From assembly GCA_037501455.1 (NCBI GenBank), contig CM074857.1, forward strand, positions 34,058,001-34,122,000: a stretch of DNA of 64,000 nucleotides, written 5' to 3'. The notes under the pieces were generated by a model. The model ran no database searches. It had not been told where the DNA came from and was given only the letters and a program-made list of their open reading frames with translations. The DNA is from Lantana camara. Its lineage: Eukaryota > Streptophyta > Magnoliopsida > Lamiales > Verbenaceae. This document shows, in pieces, positions 10,657 to 22,818 of the stretch (position 1 is its first letter; each line of letters opens with the position of its first letter). The position numbers and the translations under genes are program-made.

Positions 10657-11200
10657 GACTTAATCGCGAATTAAACGCCTTGATTTTGGTGAACGTCGAG
10701 GAACGCCGATGAACACTATTGAGGTTGACTTGAAGAAAACGCCAAACTCGCTGGCCGGATGCCTTGTTGCAGATTGAACGCCTCAATTTGTTGATCTCCG
10801 TGAAGAACGCCTTGAATCTAGCCTTGATCGATTTGAGTTTGAATTGGATTTGTTGAGGAGCAACACCGAAATCTGGATTTAATGCTTCGATTGCGGCTTG
10901 AACACCTCGATTTGTTGACTTTCTCGAAGAACACCAAAGAACACGCTTGGAGCACCTTCGAAGGCGATTTGAGAAGAACGTCGGATTCGTGTACTTGACG
11001 CCTTGCTGCGGATCGGACGCTTCGATTTTGTTGACTTCCACGAAGAACGCGAAGAACGCCTTGAATCTCTCTTTGATCAACTTGAATTTGACTTGAGTTC
11101 ATTGAGGAGAGCAACGCCGAAACACTACTTCGATGCTTCGATGTTAGATTAAATGCCGAAGATACTGACTTCCACGAAGAACGCCGAGGATGCTGAAGAA
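10657..11200. repeat. Degenerate ~240-bp tandem repeat
   Basis: Two diverged copies of a block running 'gttgac/atctcc.cgaagaacgcc..ttgaatct..cttgat' to 'gttgaggag.gcaac.ccgaaa..gatgcttcga', beginning near 10793 and 11030. Short 'gaagaacgcc' phrases also scatter through it. Frames on the minus strand (10646-11114) are Ser/Arg-rich products of the repeat with no family signature. It lies in the putative LTR 4947-11833, right of the nested copia element. Confidence 0.55.
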
Positions 11201-11287
11201 CACCGAAAAACTTCTTTCTCCTTGCTTTGTGGCTTGCTCCTTCGTATCTTCGAGTTGTGTGAGTTGTGATTTTTGGCTTGTAGAAGG

Positions 11288-11302
11288 CCTCTATTTATAG
11301 AT
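11288..11302 (-). promoter_or_regulatory. TATA-like box, minus strand
   Basis: Minus-strand 'ctataaatagaggcc' (plus 'ggcctctatttatag'), followed in minus sense by A/C-rich sequence as in retroelement leaders. It opposes the plus-strand TATA at 5404, which is one reason the single-LTR reading of 4947-11833 is uncertain. Confidence 0.3.
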
Positions 11303-13266
11303 GTAGGAGGGGCAATCCTTTCCATAATCATCGAAAGAAGACTTCGTTCTGATTGGTCCCATCGATTTCGTAATATCTTCTTTAAATCAAAAGAGATAAT
11401 TTGATTTCTAAAATATTATATTTGACTTTCTTTATTTGTCTTGATTTGATTTTATTGCCAAATATGAAATTTTGTCACATTTAATATATATTAAAATATC
11501 AATTAATTAACTATTTAATTATATGAATTTTATTTGTTTTAATTCCTAAAATTAAAATAGAAAATCTTTCAATTTTGATATTTAATATATATTTATTTTC
11601 ATGTGTCGTGTATTAATTGGCCATAAATTTTAGCCTTCTACATTCGTTGTTCTCGTAACTTGTAGTGCTACTATTATGAGAAGTGATCGTTGTATCTTGG
11701 GAGACGAATGTTGCTAATCTGTAAGCACCTGAGTGGAGCAATTTCGTCTTAAAAAAAGGGAGTTGAGCTCGTGTCTCGGCCTTTATAATTATAATAGTAA
11801 AATCACGCCCTTTGTTGCTCAAAATATCCAACAAACATAAGACGAAATTTTATTGAATTGCTATAGCCGATACGAACTCTAGTTCCAATATTGTTGCACC
11901 GATTGTTAAATAGGTAATTCGGCCAGTTATAGAAGAGAAGCTGGATAAGCTCATCAGAATTAATTTCAAATGGTTACAACAACATATGGTATTTGAGTGA
12001 AATCCTAAAGCACCATAAGGGACCTTCCAAGTACATTCTTTAAATTATTATTTTGTTGACATCATATGAATATATATTTCGTTGTTAAATTATTTTTTGC
12101 ATAAGTATGCATGCTAGTTTTATCCGAACAAAGTTAAGGTTTTATTTCGATTCTATGATATTTGTGATAATATTAACTTGGTGGTATAGATATATTATCA
12201 AAATATGTATGGCGCAACCTGAAGATTTTGTGGCTCCAAAACAAGAAAATAATTGTGTCGGTTAGTTATTATATGGACTTAAATAAGCTCCAAAACAATA
12301 ACACAAAAAGTTTGATAAGACTATGCTATTAAACGACTTCGAATCAATGGACAAATATGTCTTTATCAAAAATACGATCATAAGTCAAGTCAGGAGTTGC
12401 AAATTATATACATGATATGTTGGTATGAAGGAATGCAACTCGATGAATCTCTTCGACCAAGGAGTGGTCAAGAAAGAGAAACTTTCACCCCGATTAAAAA
12501 GAGATCATATGAATTTTGAAAAGGTCACAATCCTTACTATAAACACCTTGAAATGTGGGGATGTTTGACTAAATTTTCGAACTAAGTGAGAATGTGACAC
12601 TCGAATCGAGGAATGTTGTATTTTTTTTATTTCTTTTTTAAGAAATATAAAGGTTCTAAGAAAAGAACTTATGAAGCTACGTATGGTAATGATCAAATTG
12701 ATGAAAATTCAAGTGATGATTATTAAGTTGACATTGAGACTTTAAGACGAGCATAAGAGTCAAAATTGTAAGAACTCATGCCTTCAATAGCTATACATTG
12801 GGATAGTAAAGTGGCTATTAGAAGCACATTAAGTGTAGCACCCCGCACGTGAGGCACCACATCCCCCGCACTATGGCTCAACACGAGTAATGAAATAGTA
12901 AATCCGCACCCGTATCAAACCCTAGCGAACGGGAGACAAACATAAAAACCCTCCTAAGCTAGGCGGAACTAAACCCTGCAATGATAACCAGAATTGGGCT
13001 CTTCAGGCCTCTTTTTAATCCATAGCAAAACCCAAAAAAAAAACAATTCAATAACAATTACATAAATATTCAAGTTTATGATACTATAGAATCGAATCAT
13101 GCATAGTTCCAATACATATGTGAGTGCAGAGACTCTCCTAACCTAACTTGACCAACTTAAAGACTCCAAACACCTCCGCCTAGCTCGAAACTCCAAAGTC
13201 AAACCTGCACACTAAAGTGTTGGGGAGGGAGAGGGTCAGTCTCTAGAAGACTGAGTGAGCAGGAGC

Positions 13267-13284
13267 GATATATATATATATATA
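13267..13284. repeat. (TA)n microsatellite
   Basis: About nine TA units inside the solo LTR. Confidence 0.9.
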
Positions 13285-14746
13285 AACATGCACATGCAAG
13301 TCATAAATTCCCGAACAAGGTTTTATTTGAAATTAGTTCCCAAAAAGGCCAAGAGAATGATTAATCAATGCTCGGATTTTATGACTTATCATATTAATTC
13401 ATTACTTTCATAAATCATACATATACATAAGGCTCGGCGAGTGAGCGTGCACAATCTCCAACCAAACTCCGACCGTGGACGACAAATATCATTAATATGT
13501 TGATTAGGCTATCATGCAATATATCATAATACATGCAGATCATATATCATAAATCATATTCGTTTGGGCAATCCGTGTCCCGGCCTTCCCGCACGGTGCA
13601 TAACAATCATAACATAACATAATCATATTCATAAAACAGTTCCAACCTTCTTCCTCAGGGTGGTGGACGGGTTTGCAAGGCCCGACCACCCAATCATATC
13701 AATGCGGCTATGAGGTTCATGAGGCCTCAAAGCCCGGTTAGCGTTTCCCCGTCAAAAACTCCTTGACGAAGTCCGTTTCGTCGTAATTGGTTGGAACTAG
13801 TATATGGGATCCCCTTCAGCCCTTGCTTCCTCGGTTAGCCACATATACTAAGTCCCGGGGCCCGTACAATCATAAATCATAAATGTGTCTCGCCAAACAT
13901 ATCAATTCATAAGAAACATAACATAATTCATAAATCATTTGAAAAGGGTTTACTCGATCAATTTTTACTCGGTATGTTCATTTGAAAACCATATATAACT
14001 ATATTAGGTTTTTGGCCAAAGCTTGTAACATACGGTTGTAGGGTTTAATACGTAACTAAAACGAAAACACCCTCACCTGGTACAAGACGAAACAAGGATA
14101 CGAGTTACCGAGTGCCTGAAAGATCAAGATCTCTCCACCCTGGAGATAGACTGTACCAAAGACAACATGACGTGTTCGTGAGACTCAAGACTCTAAATGA
14201 ACCAATTATGACACATGGCATGTAATGAACATGATATAAGTGCATAAGGAATAATATTATGTAAAGAACATGTTCATGTGCACTATTAAGGAATTTAACT
14301 ATATAACCAAGTCATTCATTTGATATTATAAACGTGCATATACATTCAAGTTCCATCTTTTCATATCCTTCATAATTCATAGCAATATCTAACAAAATCT
14401 TGGAACCATAGTCACATTATACCTTTCAACATGTTTACATTGAGTATAATAAATAAAAAGGTAAAGAGCATCACTTAAGACATCAAAAGAATGCAAGAAG
14501 GTACTTAATATTTCATATAGAAGCACTCAAACCACGTCATAGTAATTCACCAAAAGCATGCTTACAACTCATCCAAATGCTATGAAATTAAACCATAATG
14601 CTCCCAACATATATCAAAACAAGTTCATAGTTCAACACAAAAGGAGATAAAGTCATTAAAGAGGTGAAACAAATCAAAAACCGAAAAGGAAGCAACAAGG
14701 ACTGCGCAGGGGAAGGGACACGGGGGGTGTTACCAACCTTAGCTAA

Positions 14747-14770
14747 ACTGAGCCACGACCGTGGCTCAGT
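14747..14770. repeat. Perfect 11-bp-arm palindrome in solo LTR
   Basis: Arms ACTGAGCCACG and CGTGGCTCAGT separated by AC. A related imperfect pair (GAGACACGGGGGTGTCAC) lies at about 14811-14828. Comparable palindromes occur in the two other gypsy LTR families of this window. Confidence 0.85.
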
Positions 14771-17114
14771 ACAAACATTCCCAGTCCGTGTCTCATATTT
14801 CAGTGTAAATGAGACACGGGGGTGTCACGGTACAGAACCAAAATCGCACACAAGGCTTAACCGGCAAAACTGAACCCATACAAAATCAATCTAAAAGCAT
14901 ACCAAATCAACTCCAAATGCTATGAAACTTAATGTACAATATATTTAGCATGTAAGGAACATATTTCATTTATAGTGTAAAGGCTAAATCACACATTAAG
15001 GGCATCTAAAGCATGCAGCAAAACTGGGTCGCCAAAATCGTACATAAGAGCCCTATTGTTTCAATCAAGCCATTATCAAGTACTTAGGAGCTGAATTTGG
15101 AACTGAAACCTTGGGGAATGCATGCTAACCTACTAAACAACTAATATAAATCATATATATGCAAAATGGCACGAATTAAAGCACATTAGAATGACCAACA
15201 AGTCACAAAACGCAACAGCAGCAGGTCTGTCATAGATCATGCATAAGAACAGGCCATGTCTTTCGGTTTTGGGGCTTAAAATGGATCCAAATACTTGCAA
15301 CATGAATGCTAACATATAGAGCAATGAGTTTACATCATATCCATGAAAATTCACATGAAAAGAAGGTCATTTGATCAAGCAACAAACCATACTTCACACA
15401 GCAGTCACGAAACAGAGGAGGCATTTGAACATCAAGTTTGAAGCTCCAAATCTCATAATTTTATCAAAGGGTCAAGAGATAAAATCCTCCTAACATCATA
15501 TACTATCAGTTAGAAAAGAAATAGGCCAAGAAACAAGCTCATATAATCAGGTATAAGCAAGAAAATCAGCTACACAAGTAAATAGGTCACAAGAACAAAA
15601 ATCCCTAAAAGTTCATATCAAACTCATCACTCAAACCCTAACCAAATCTGATCCAATTCATGTATTAAGTAGATGAAATCAAGTATAATAGAGTATAGAA
15701 GACATAAAAAAAATTCATACCTTGAAGATTGGAAGAAGAAGGGAGGTGATTTGAGCTCAGAATCACAAGAATGGCCAAGGGTTTTTCTTCCTTTCTCTCT
15801 TCCTCTATCTCGATCAGTTGCAGCAGCAAGGGAAGATATTTGGCTCGGTTTTTGCTGCTAAAAGGGGGAAGAAAGGGCTTAACTCAAGGTACAAAAGTCA
15901 TGGTTTAAGGTATGGTTAGGTTAGAGGAGTGTTAAGGGTCCCACCATGAAGACTAGTCAACAAAAGGAGCTCTTCTTGCACGAGTTGCTCGTTACGGTTA
16001 GATTTCGGAGGTCTTAATGATTTCAAAAAGGTATGAGGCTTGTTCCATTGTCTCCGAATCGTCGATACGAAGGCAACGGAGGTGTCAAAATTCGAATCCG
16101 AATTCCCGAGCTCAAGATATCACGTACGGAACCAAGGGTGCGCTAATTGCTCGTTAGCCCCCGATTTGGTTCCACAATCAAATTAAATTCGTTAACACAT
16201 CAAATGAATCCGAAAACATAAATCGAGCATATAGACATGTTCATAACACAAATATTTACGACATACTAAATTTCCACGACATTCTGATGTCATTTCATAA
16301 GAAAACGTAGCACCAATAAACAAACATGCGTATATCCTTAATAAATTCATGCATTACAATTTAAAACTAAAGTTTAAATTCCATTTTAATTATGATCCAA
16401 GGTCAAAGGATTTGAATAAATTAATGAAATTGATTAATGCATAATTGATTAACAATTTATAATAAAATTGAATAATAAAATTAAATACGAAACACTTATA
16501 AACAATTAATCACATAGTTAGCTAATCTAATTACGCAATTTATAAGTAAATACGGCACATCAGTTTAAATGAAAAGCCGGGGCATTACATTAAGTGTTAA
16601 GTATAATGGTAAGTCTCGACATATAAGACAGAGATATAATACCATTTCACAGTTGATCGATTAGAATTATATTATATCGATTGACTATGTAAAGTCAAAA
16701 GAAAAAATAGCTGATCCATTGACAAAAACCCTATCTAGAGGTCAAATATATTACTTGTTGAAGGGAATGGGATTAAAACCCACTAATTAAAGTCTAAGTA
16801 ATGATAACCCGACCTTGTTGATTAGAGATCCCAAGATCTTGGTTCATTAGGAAACTAAATTACAAGGACTAGTCGAGCACTTAAAAAGCTATTTTGTTTA
16901 TTGCTCGCTTTAAGCCTCCAAACGTTTTATAAACTCGCAATCAATTTTGTTTGTTGCCCTCTTCAGTTGGCTTACCAAGTCTCTTAAATCCATATCCAAT
17001 GGTGGTTTTATGCACGTAGTCGCTGCTTGATAACTTGCTAAATTGTCACATTTTTATATGATATTGTCCTATTTTGAGCTTTAATTGGTTCTTAATTAAG
17101 TGAAAAAAAAATTG

Positions 17115-18520
17115 GATATATGCAATGCACGGTTGGGTCGTTCTTCGTCGTATATTTGGAGAACCTCCACGAGGCTCGATATTTGGTGGCTTCAAGATTC
17201 CATTGGCGGCTTGGAAATGGCAAGAGTATTCACATTTGGCATGATCGCTGGCTTCCTAGGCAATTGGATTATAGACCAGTATTCAGACAGGGTACGATAA
17301 TCTGTCTGGAGTGGGTGGCTGATTTGCTCAGACCTGGACTTATGGAATGGGATGAGTCTCTTGTGCGTAATGTCTTTCATGAGAGGGACGGTAAAACTAT
17401 CCTTAGTATTCATCTTGGTTTAGTTCATCGGGATGACACAATTATATGGCACTTGAATAAGAATGGTAATTTTACGGTGAAAAGTGCATACCATCTTGCA
17501 GTTACTCTTGCAAGTCGTGACCGTGCTTCTCCTTCGAATTTGAATCATGATGTGTGGCGGAAGATTTGGAGGTTGAAAGCTCCTCTGAAAGTTAGAAATT
17601 TGTTATGGCGGTGTTGTCATGGTATTCTCCCGATGGGGGCTCTCCTCACCTTCAGACATTGTTGTGCAGAAGCATCTTGCCCTTATTGTGATATACCATT
17701 GGAAGATGATTCGCACGCTCTTATTGGCTGCTCTTACGCCCGGCAGGTCTGGGCCCTGTCCCATCTCCCTTGGCACTTGATTCAGCAGATGATTGTGGAC
17801 TTCCGTAATGGGCTGTTGCACGCACTCAGAGAATTAGACCCTGGAGATGGCTGTAAGCTAGCTTCGATCCTTTGGCCTATTTGGCATTGTACGAACTTAA
17901 AGCGGGCAGAAGGTACGGTTAAGCAACCTTTGGAGGTTGTGAAATTGGCTACGTATAACACGCTGCCTTACCCTTCAATTGATGATGAGCTTACAGCGCC
18001 TCAGTTGGCTCTGACGATGGAGAAGTGGGAACGCCCGTCACAAGGCTGGATAAAGATTAATTTTGATGGTGCGGTTTTTAAGGAGGCTTAGTCCATTGGT
18101 ATTGGAGTGATTGCTCGCGACTCAATGGAGAACTGCATAGGTTGGGAAACGGATGTTAAGAGGTTCTCGGTGGATCCCTTGGAGGCGAAAGCAAGGGCTG
18201 CCCGTTCAGCGGCAATTCTGGGCCGTGATTTCGGGTGGAGAACGCGATTCTCTCAATTTGATAAACAGCTTACTCAAAGAAGAGGAAGACTTTTCAGATG
18301 TTTGGAATATTATCTCGGACATCAAGCTCATTTGCAATTGTTTTTCCGATGTTCCTTTTTCCTTTATTAGGCGTGGTGCCAATTTAGTGGCCATAAGCTT
18401 GCTCGTAATGCGGCCTCGGTCTGCGTTGGTTCATCGGATGTTCCAACCTTTGTTTTAGATTCTGTTTTGGCGGATGTTAGTTAATTAGCCACTTTTGGCT
18501 GATCGTTAAAAAGAAAAAAA
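17115..18520 (+). mobile_element. 5'-truncated LINE (L1 type) 3' end
   Basis: Encodes the C-terminal part of a plant L1 ORF2. After 'YIWRT' and a frame change near 17165, the text 'HWRLGNGKSIHIWHDRWLP' leads to the zinc-binding RT domain (zf-RVT, about 17535-17760, with 'CPYCDIPLEDDSHALIGC' as the metal site) and then an RNase H-like domain starting 'GWIKINFDGAVF'. A stop at 18089-18091 and a shift near 18235 break the RNase H. It ends in an A-rich tail (18507-18520). A target duplication AATTAAGTGAAAAAA..TTG occurs at 17094-17114 and 18521-18538, the long form made by target-primed reverse transcription. Endonuclease and RT domains are missing through 5' truncation at insertion. Confidence 0.88.
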
Positions 18521-18538
18521 AATTAAGTGAAAAAATTG

Positions 18539-18812
18539 CCTTGTCGGTTTTAAGTATAAATTTGGGGACTTTTTGAATAAAGAATGCAATTCCATGCATT
18601 TTGGGAAGAAATTGGACAACTTGGGCTTAAAGCTTGACCAAGTGCAAGGGTCAAGGTGCGGCTAATTTTTAGAAAGTACGTGACTTATCCTACAAGGCAA
18701 AACTTCTCAGTTTGACTTTTTTCTGCCATGTCAGCACATTTTGCTAAGGAGAATTAAAAGACTTCATATCTTGGAGAAAAAAATCATTCGGATAAGGAAT
18801 TATCTTTCGGAG
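18539..18812. other. Remnant flanking sequence
   Basis: Non-coding sequence that was contiguous with 16791-17093 before the LINE inserted. It may be the 3' flank or LTR of the decayed copia element; no terminal motif was found. Confidence 0.35.
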
Positions 18813-20164
18813 TGATACGTTGTATAATCGTGGGATTTTTTGAGCTTAAATTGTAATATTTTCTCTCGTGATTTAATCTAATGGTGGACTATTAATTGGC
18901 TTAACAGTTTCTTGTAGGAATTATTTACTTGGAAGGAGTTTGATGAATTTTGGAAAAAGAATTACACAAATTGGAGTCTTGGGGGAATTGTCACGTGATG
19001 AGAACCCATTGATATTCAAAGCCCTTTGGACTTTGCCATATATTGTCTAACAAGGGAAAGAAAATTCCAAGATTGAGCCTCAACAATCCAATATTCTGCT
19101 GGCTTCTAACTTAAATATTTGAGGAAGTAATAAGGAGCCAAGCCATATTCTTGCATGTGAAAGAAAGGACTCAATATTGGAGATTTATGGGGCTTACAAG
19201 GCGTTGAAAAACAAGGTGGAGTTAGTGGCTTTTACTCTTGAAGATCGTGGTGAGGAGGAGTGGAGAATTGAAGCACGCCGCTGCACTACAAATAGGAGAG
19301 AACCGAGATGACAAGAACACACTTTTTTATAGAAAAGAACTCGCGCAGCAGCAGGATAACAGAGCTTGGGAACGAGAGACACAACGGCTAGTTTAATTCC
19401 TTTCCCTTTATTTTTCGTTTATTCAAGACTATGATGGTTTTATTCAAGACTTTGTTTATTCAATCCAGCATGAATAGCTACGTCTCATTTTAGTTGGGAA
19501 TTTCTAAACGTTATGCTAGATTTGTGAGACTGATTTATTTGAATTAATTGGTTTTTGCTATCCGTATTGTTCATGTTTTCTTGTCAATGTTCTTTAATTA
19601 ATTCTTTGATTGTGGCTAGATCGTGGAATTCTTAATTTGCATATAGCTATCTAATTCATTTAGTAGTGTTAGCTAAAATAATTAGTATTTGTCGCAATCG
19701 ACACTAGGATATATTGCTTGTCTGGTTTCATGTCGAGGAGCTTGCGGTCTAATTGAGTGAATCATGAGTTTATACCTAACCAGTTAGGATTAGTGTTTCT
19801 TTGGTACTTAATGCTGTTAATCAATTGAATCTTGGAGAGAGTCTTGAAAAGGTTATCGGTTAATTAGGGAGTAATTTTTAAAAGTTTCTTTAATTACTCT
19901 AAAACTAAGAAGAAATGAGGGAGCCAGAGGTAGTTGGTAACCATAGCTAATCTAGCATGCAACCGATGAAAATCTTGAGTCGATGAACTTAGTTTATCCA
20001 TGAATAGGAATTTCCCGACAAATTGTCATCTATTTAATTGTCTTGAATTTAATTTAAATTTCTAAGTTCTTAAGTCTTTATCTAGTTTAATTAGTTTTTA
20101 TTGTTTAGTTTATTTGTTAGTTTAGTCAAAATCTCAAAACCCTCCTTTTTTTAATTGTTTTAGT
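18813..20164 (+). repeat. 5' LTR of Athila-type gypsy element (3' end deleted)
   Basis: Begins TGATACGTTGTATAATCG and aligns with 22835-24114 along its length with small indels. The two copies stop matching after 'ttccttggtttaatt'. Here the LTR is joined within ~40 bp to RNase H coding sequence, so its end, the primer site and gag through RT are deleted. Confidence 0.85.
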
Positions 20165-20205
20165 TTGTTCCTTGGTTTAATTAAAACACCTCAAAATCTC
20201 AAAAC

Positions 20206-21896
20206 CACGTGATCTATTACGCCTCAAAAATGCTAGACAACGCTCAGAGCAACTACACTACTATCGAAAATGAGCTTTTGTTAATTGTTTACGAATTAGA
20301 TAAATTTCGTCCTTATTTACTTGGTACTAAAGTTGTCGTTTACTCAGATCATGCAGCTTTAAGGTATCTCCTTACCAAAAAGGACGCGAAGCCGAGACTC
20401 ATTCGATGGATCCTACTCCTGCAAGAGTTCGACTTGGAAATTAAGGACAAAAAGGGATTCGAGAACTTGGTCGCTGATCATCTCAGTCGAATTCCAGTGC
20501 TCAGACCAGACTTTCTGCCAATTAAAGAGGAATTTCCAGATGAACGACTTTTTGCTTTCCAGGAAGCCTGTCTATGGTCACGGGTAGGATTCAAGATACC
20601 CTGGTATGCTGATATTGTTAACTTTTTAGCTACTGGTGTCTTGCCTGATCATTTGTCTAGGTCTGAGAAAGACAAAATAAAGTGTGATTCTAAATATTAC
20701 ATTTGGGATGACCCTTATTTGTGGAAAATAGGCACCCTTCAAATCATTAGGCGATGTGCAGCTGAAAATGAAATCAATTACATACTAGAGTTTTGTTATG
20801 TTTTTGCTTGTGGTAGTCACTTTGGTCCTAAACAAACAGCTAATAAAGTGTTAGAGAGTGGTTTTTTCTGGCCAACACTTTTTCGCGATGCATACTTGTG
20901 TTGTAAAAGTTGTGTGAATTGTCAAAAGATGGGAAACATATGTCCTAGGAATCAAATGCCTCTTAATCCTATCCTTGTGTGTGAAATCTTTGATGTGTAG
21001 GGTATTGATTTTATGGGTCATTTTCCTTCATCTTATGGTAATTTATACATTATTCTTGCTGTTGATTATATGTCGAAGTGGGTGGAAGAAAAAGCCACTG
21101 GGACAAACGATTCTAAGGTTGTTGTCAATTTTTTTAGGTCTAACATCTTTGTCAGGTTTGGCATTCCTCGAGCCATTATCAGCGATAGGGGGACTTACTT
21201 TTGCAACCGAACGGTCGAGACACTTTTCAAGAAGTATCATGTGACCCATCGCACTTCCACGGCCTATCATCCAGAAACCAATGGCCAAGCTGAAGTTTCA
21301 AACAAGGAGATCAAATCTATTTTCGAGAAAACGGTTAGCCCAAACCGTAAGGATTGGAGTTTGAGACTCGACGATGCACTTTGGGCCTATAAGACAACTT
21401 ACAAGACTCTGATTGGTATGTCGCCTTATACATTGGTATTTGGGAAAGCATGCCACCTTCCGGTAGACCTAGAGCATCGAGCCTATTGGGCGATTAAGAA
21501 GTGCAAATTGGGAATGTACGAGGCCGAATGCATCAAAAGCTTCAGTTACAAGAGTTAGAGGAGATTCGAAACAATGCATATGAGAACTCTAAGATCTACA
21601 AGTCGAAGACTAAAGCTTTTCATGATGAAATGATGTCCAGAAAGTCTTTCAAGGTTGGTCAAAAGATGCTGCTATACCAGTCAAAATTGAGGCTTTTTCG
21701 GGGTAAATTGCGATCGAGATGGGTAGGTCCGTACATGGTGAGCAAGGTTTATCCACATGGAGCTGTGGAAATTGAGGAAATTGGTACGGATAGAACTTTT
21801 AAAGTGAATGGGCATAAACTTAAGCCGTTTTATGAGGGGTTCGCACCGCACACGGTTGAATGGATTAATCTAGAGGACCCGCCTCTAGGAGCTTAA
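20206..21896 (+). pseudogene. Athila-type RNase H and integrase, disrupted
   Basis: RNase H remains from '[23 protein letters not shown]' with '[21 protein letters not shown]' and the linker 'NLVADHLSR' (20209-20510). The integrase zinc finger follows (H..H..CKSCVNC, about 20805-20930), then a stop at 20998-21000 replacing the Trp before 'GIDFMG'. The core has all three catalytic acids: D in 'GIDFMG', D in 'SDRGTYF' and E in '[11 protein letters not shown]'. '[15 protein letters not shown]' marks the Athila group. A frame change near 21540 leads to the C-terminal part '[19 protein letters not shown]' to '[11 protein letters not shown]', ending at 21896. Gag, protease and RT are absent. The integrase would insert element DNA into chromosomes, but it cannot be made whole here. 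Confidence 0.92.
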
Positions 21897-22281
21897 TTAT
21901 GAGACGAGATACGTCGAGTCCGTGACGTTAAACAGGGACGCTCATGGGAGGCAACCCATGATTCTTTCCCTTTTCTTTTCTTTTGTTTTTCTTTCTTCTT
22001 TTCTTTTCTCTCTTTCCTCTTCCCGTCGTAATATTTGTTCCTCTCGTGTTTCTCAGGTGAATTGGGAATAATATAATTGAACAAGTGTGGGGAAATTTCA
22101 AAGTCCACAAATTGCCCAAAATGACAAAATGCTACTGACAGGAAGGCTAGCCGTGATCATAGACATGATTCCCCAAGTCTGACTCTCGATCATCACACCC
22201 CCCTGGGTTCAGGGAAGTCCTCAGTTTTCCATTCTCCTTTATTTTTATGTTGAGGACAACATGTGCTTTAAGTGTGTATGT

Positions 22282-22299
22282 GGGGGGGGGGGGGGGGGG
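22282..22299 (+). repeat. Poly-G18 tract
   Basis: Eighteen consecutive G in the position where Athila elements carry an internal purine tract. Confidence 0.9.
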
Positions 22300-22818
22300 T
22301 ACTAGGGTACTAGGATGTTATTAGAAAAAATTTTGCATGATTTTGGGGTAGTTTTGTGCTGATATTGGGCTGAAAATATGAGAATTTGTTGTTGTAGCTA
22401 TAATCTGTTTTAGGGACTATCTTGCTGCGTGACTTAGTTGCTTGTTTTTTTGCTGTGAATAGAGAAGTTTAGGGCCCTCTATATGCATGATTGGGTGAAA
22501 AGTTTGGGAAAATTTTGTTTCTTACCTGATGAACTTGTACGACTTAGGTAATGATGGCTCATATTTACAAGGATTTGAGAGTATGGTTGAAGTCTTGCAT
22601 TACCTAATGTCAATTAAGTGATAATGATGTTTTCACACGTTGAAGATTTCAAGCCCGGTTTAATTGGTTAGAATAATAATTTGTACGATTAATCGGTGGC
22701 TTTCTTGAATAGAAACATGTTAAACTTAGAAGTTGTGTTGGTATGCATGTTAATCCAATGGAATTGAATTTTTCTTTTATCTTGATCCTAGTTTATGCTT
22801 GAGGGCAAGCATTGTGCA

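Larger units (their letters stand above)
4947..11833 (+). mobile_element. Putative copia LTR hosting a second copia element
   Basis: Starts TGTTGG (4947) directly after BAHD relic A and ends CCAACA (11828-11833), just before the decayed gag at about 11870. Without the element at 5758-10651 it would be about 1.99 kb. A TATA-like TATAAATA at 5404-5411 on the plus strand would fit a U3 promoter. No clear primer-binding site follows 11833, no polypurine tract was found, and no matching second LTR is present downstream, so the assignment rests on terminal bases and position only. Two separate fragments rather than one LTR remain possible. Confidence 0.4.
12834..16589 (-). mobile_element. Solo LTR, Ty3/gypsy Tekay/Del-like (3.76 kb)
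   Basis: Starts TGTAGCACCCCGC and ends GGGGCATTACA, with target duplication TTAAG at 12829-12833 and 16590-16594. It interrupts the RNase H of the decayed copia element between 'STLS' and 'YNGKS'. The first ~80 bases resemble the reverse complement of the right end of the LTR at 59711-62723 ('ccccgcactatrg' block, 'cgaacggg'), and 'ggctcggcgagtgagcgtgcacaatctccaacc' near 13433 matches the complement of 62125-62145. So its sense strand is minus. TGTA...TACA ends and multi-kb length are typical of Tekay/Del chromovirus LTRs. No gag-pol is present: one LTR left by recombination. Short frames inside it are chance. Confidence 0.85.
11870..16790 (+). pseudogene. Strongly decayed copia gag/RT/integrase/RNase H
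   Basis: Only fragments remain, in several frames with stops. 'VIEEKLDKLIRINFKWLQQHM' at about 11915-11985 resembles the copia gag start. 'MAQPEDFVAPKQEN...LLYGLK' and 'HKKFDKTMLLNDFESMDK' at 12208-12355 are RT. 'NPYYKHLEMWGCL' at 12527-12570 resembles the integrase C-terminal region. 'SIAIHWDSKVAIRSTLS' at 12785-12833 is RNase H, continuing beyond the solo LTR (12834-16589) with 'YNGKSRHIRQRYNTI' and ending 'DPLTKTLSRGQIYYLLKGMGLKPTN' at 16596-16790 in shifted frames. The RT fragment lies before the integrase fragment, opposite to copia order, so the copy is rearranged as well as deleted. Possibly the body of the element whose LTR starts at 4947. Confidence 0.75.

Noticed and set aside
10646..11114. 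Ser/Arg-rich coding frames on minus
   Set aside because: Two overlapping frames both open because of tandem repeats in a putative LTR; composition follows the repeat.
14664..14873. Gene in solo LTR (plus frame with repeated GTR/THG words)
   Set aside because: Arises from the palindrome cluster and lies in LTR sequence with no codon signal.
17192..17413. Minus-strand gene in the LINE region
   Set aside because: Shadow of the zf-RVT coding frame on plus.
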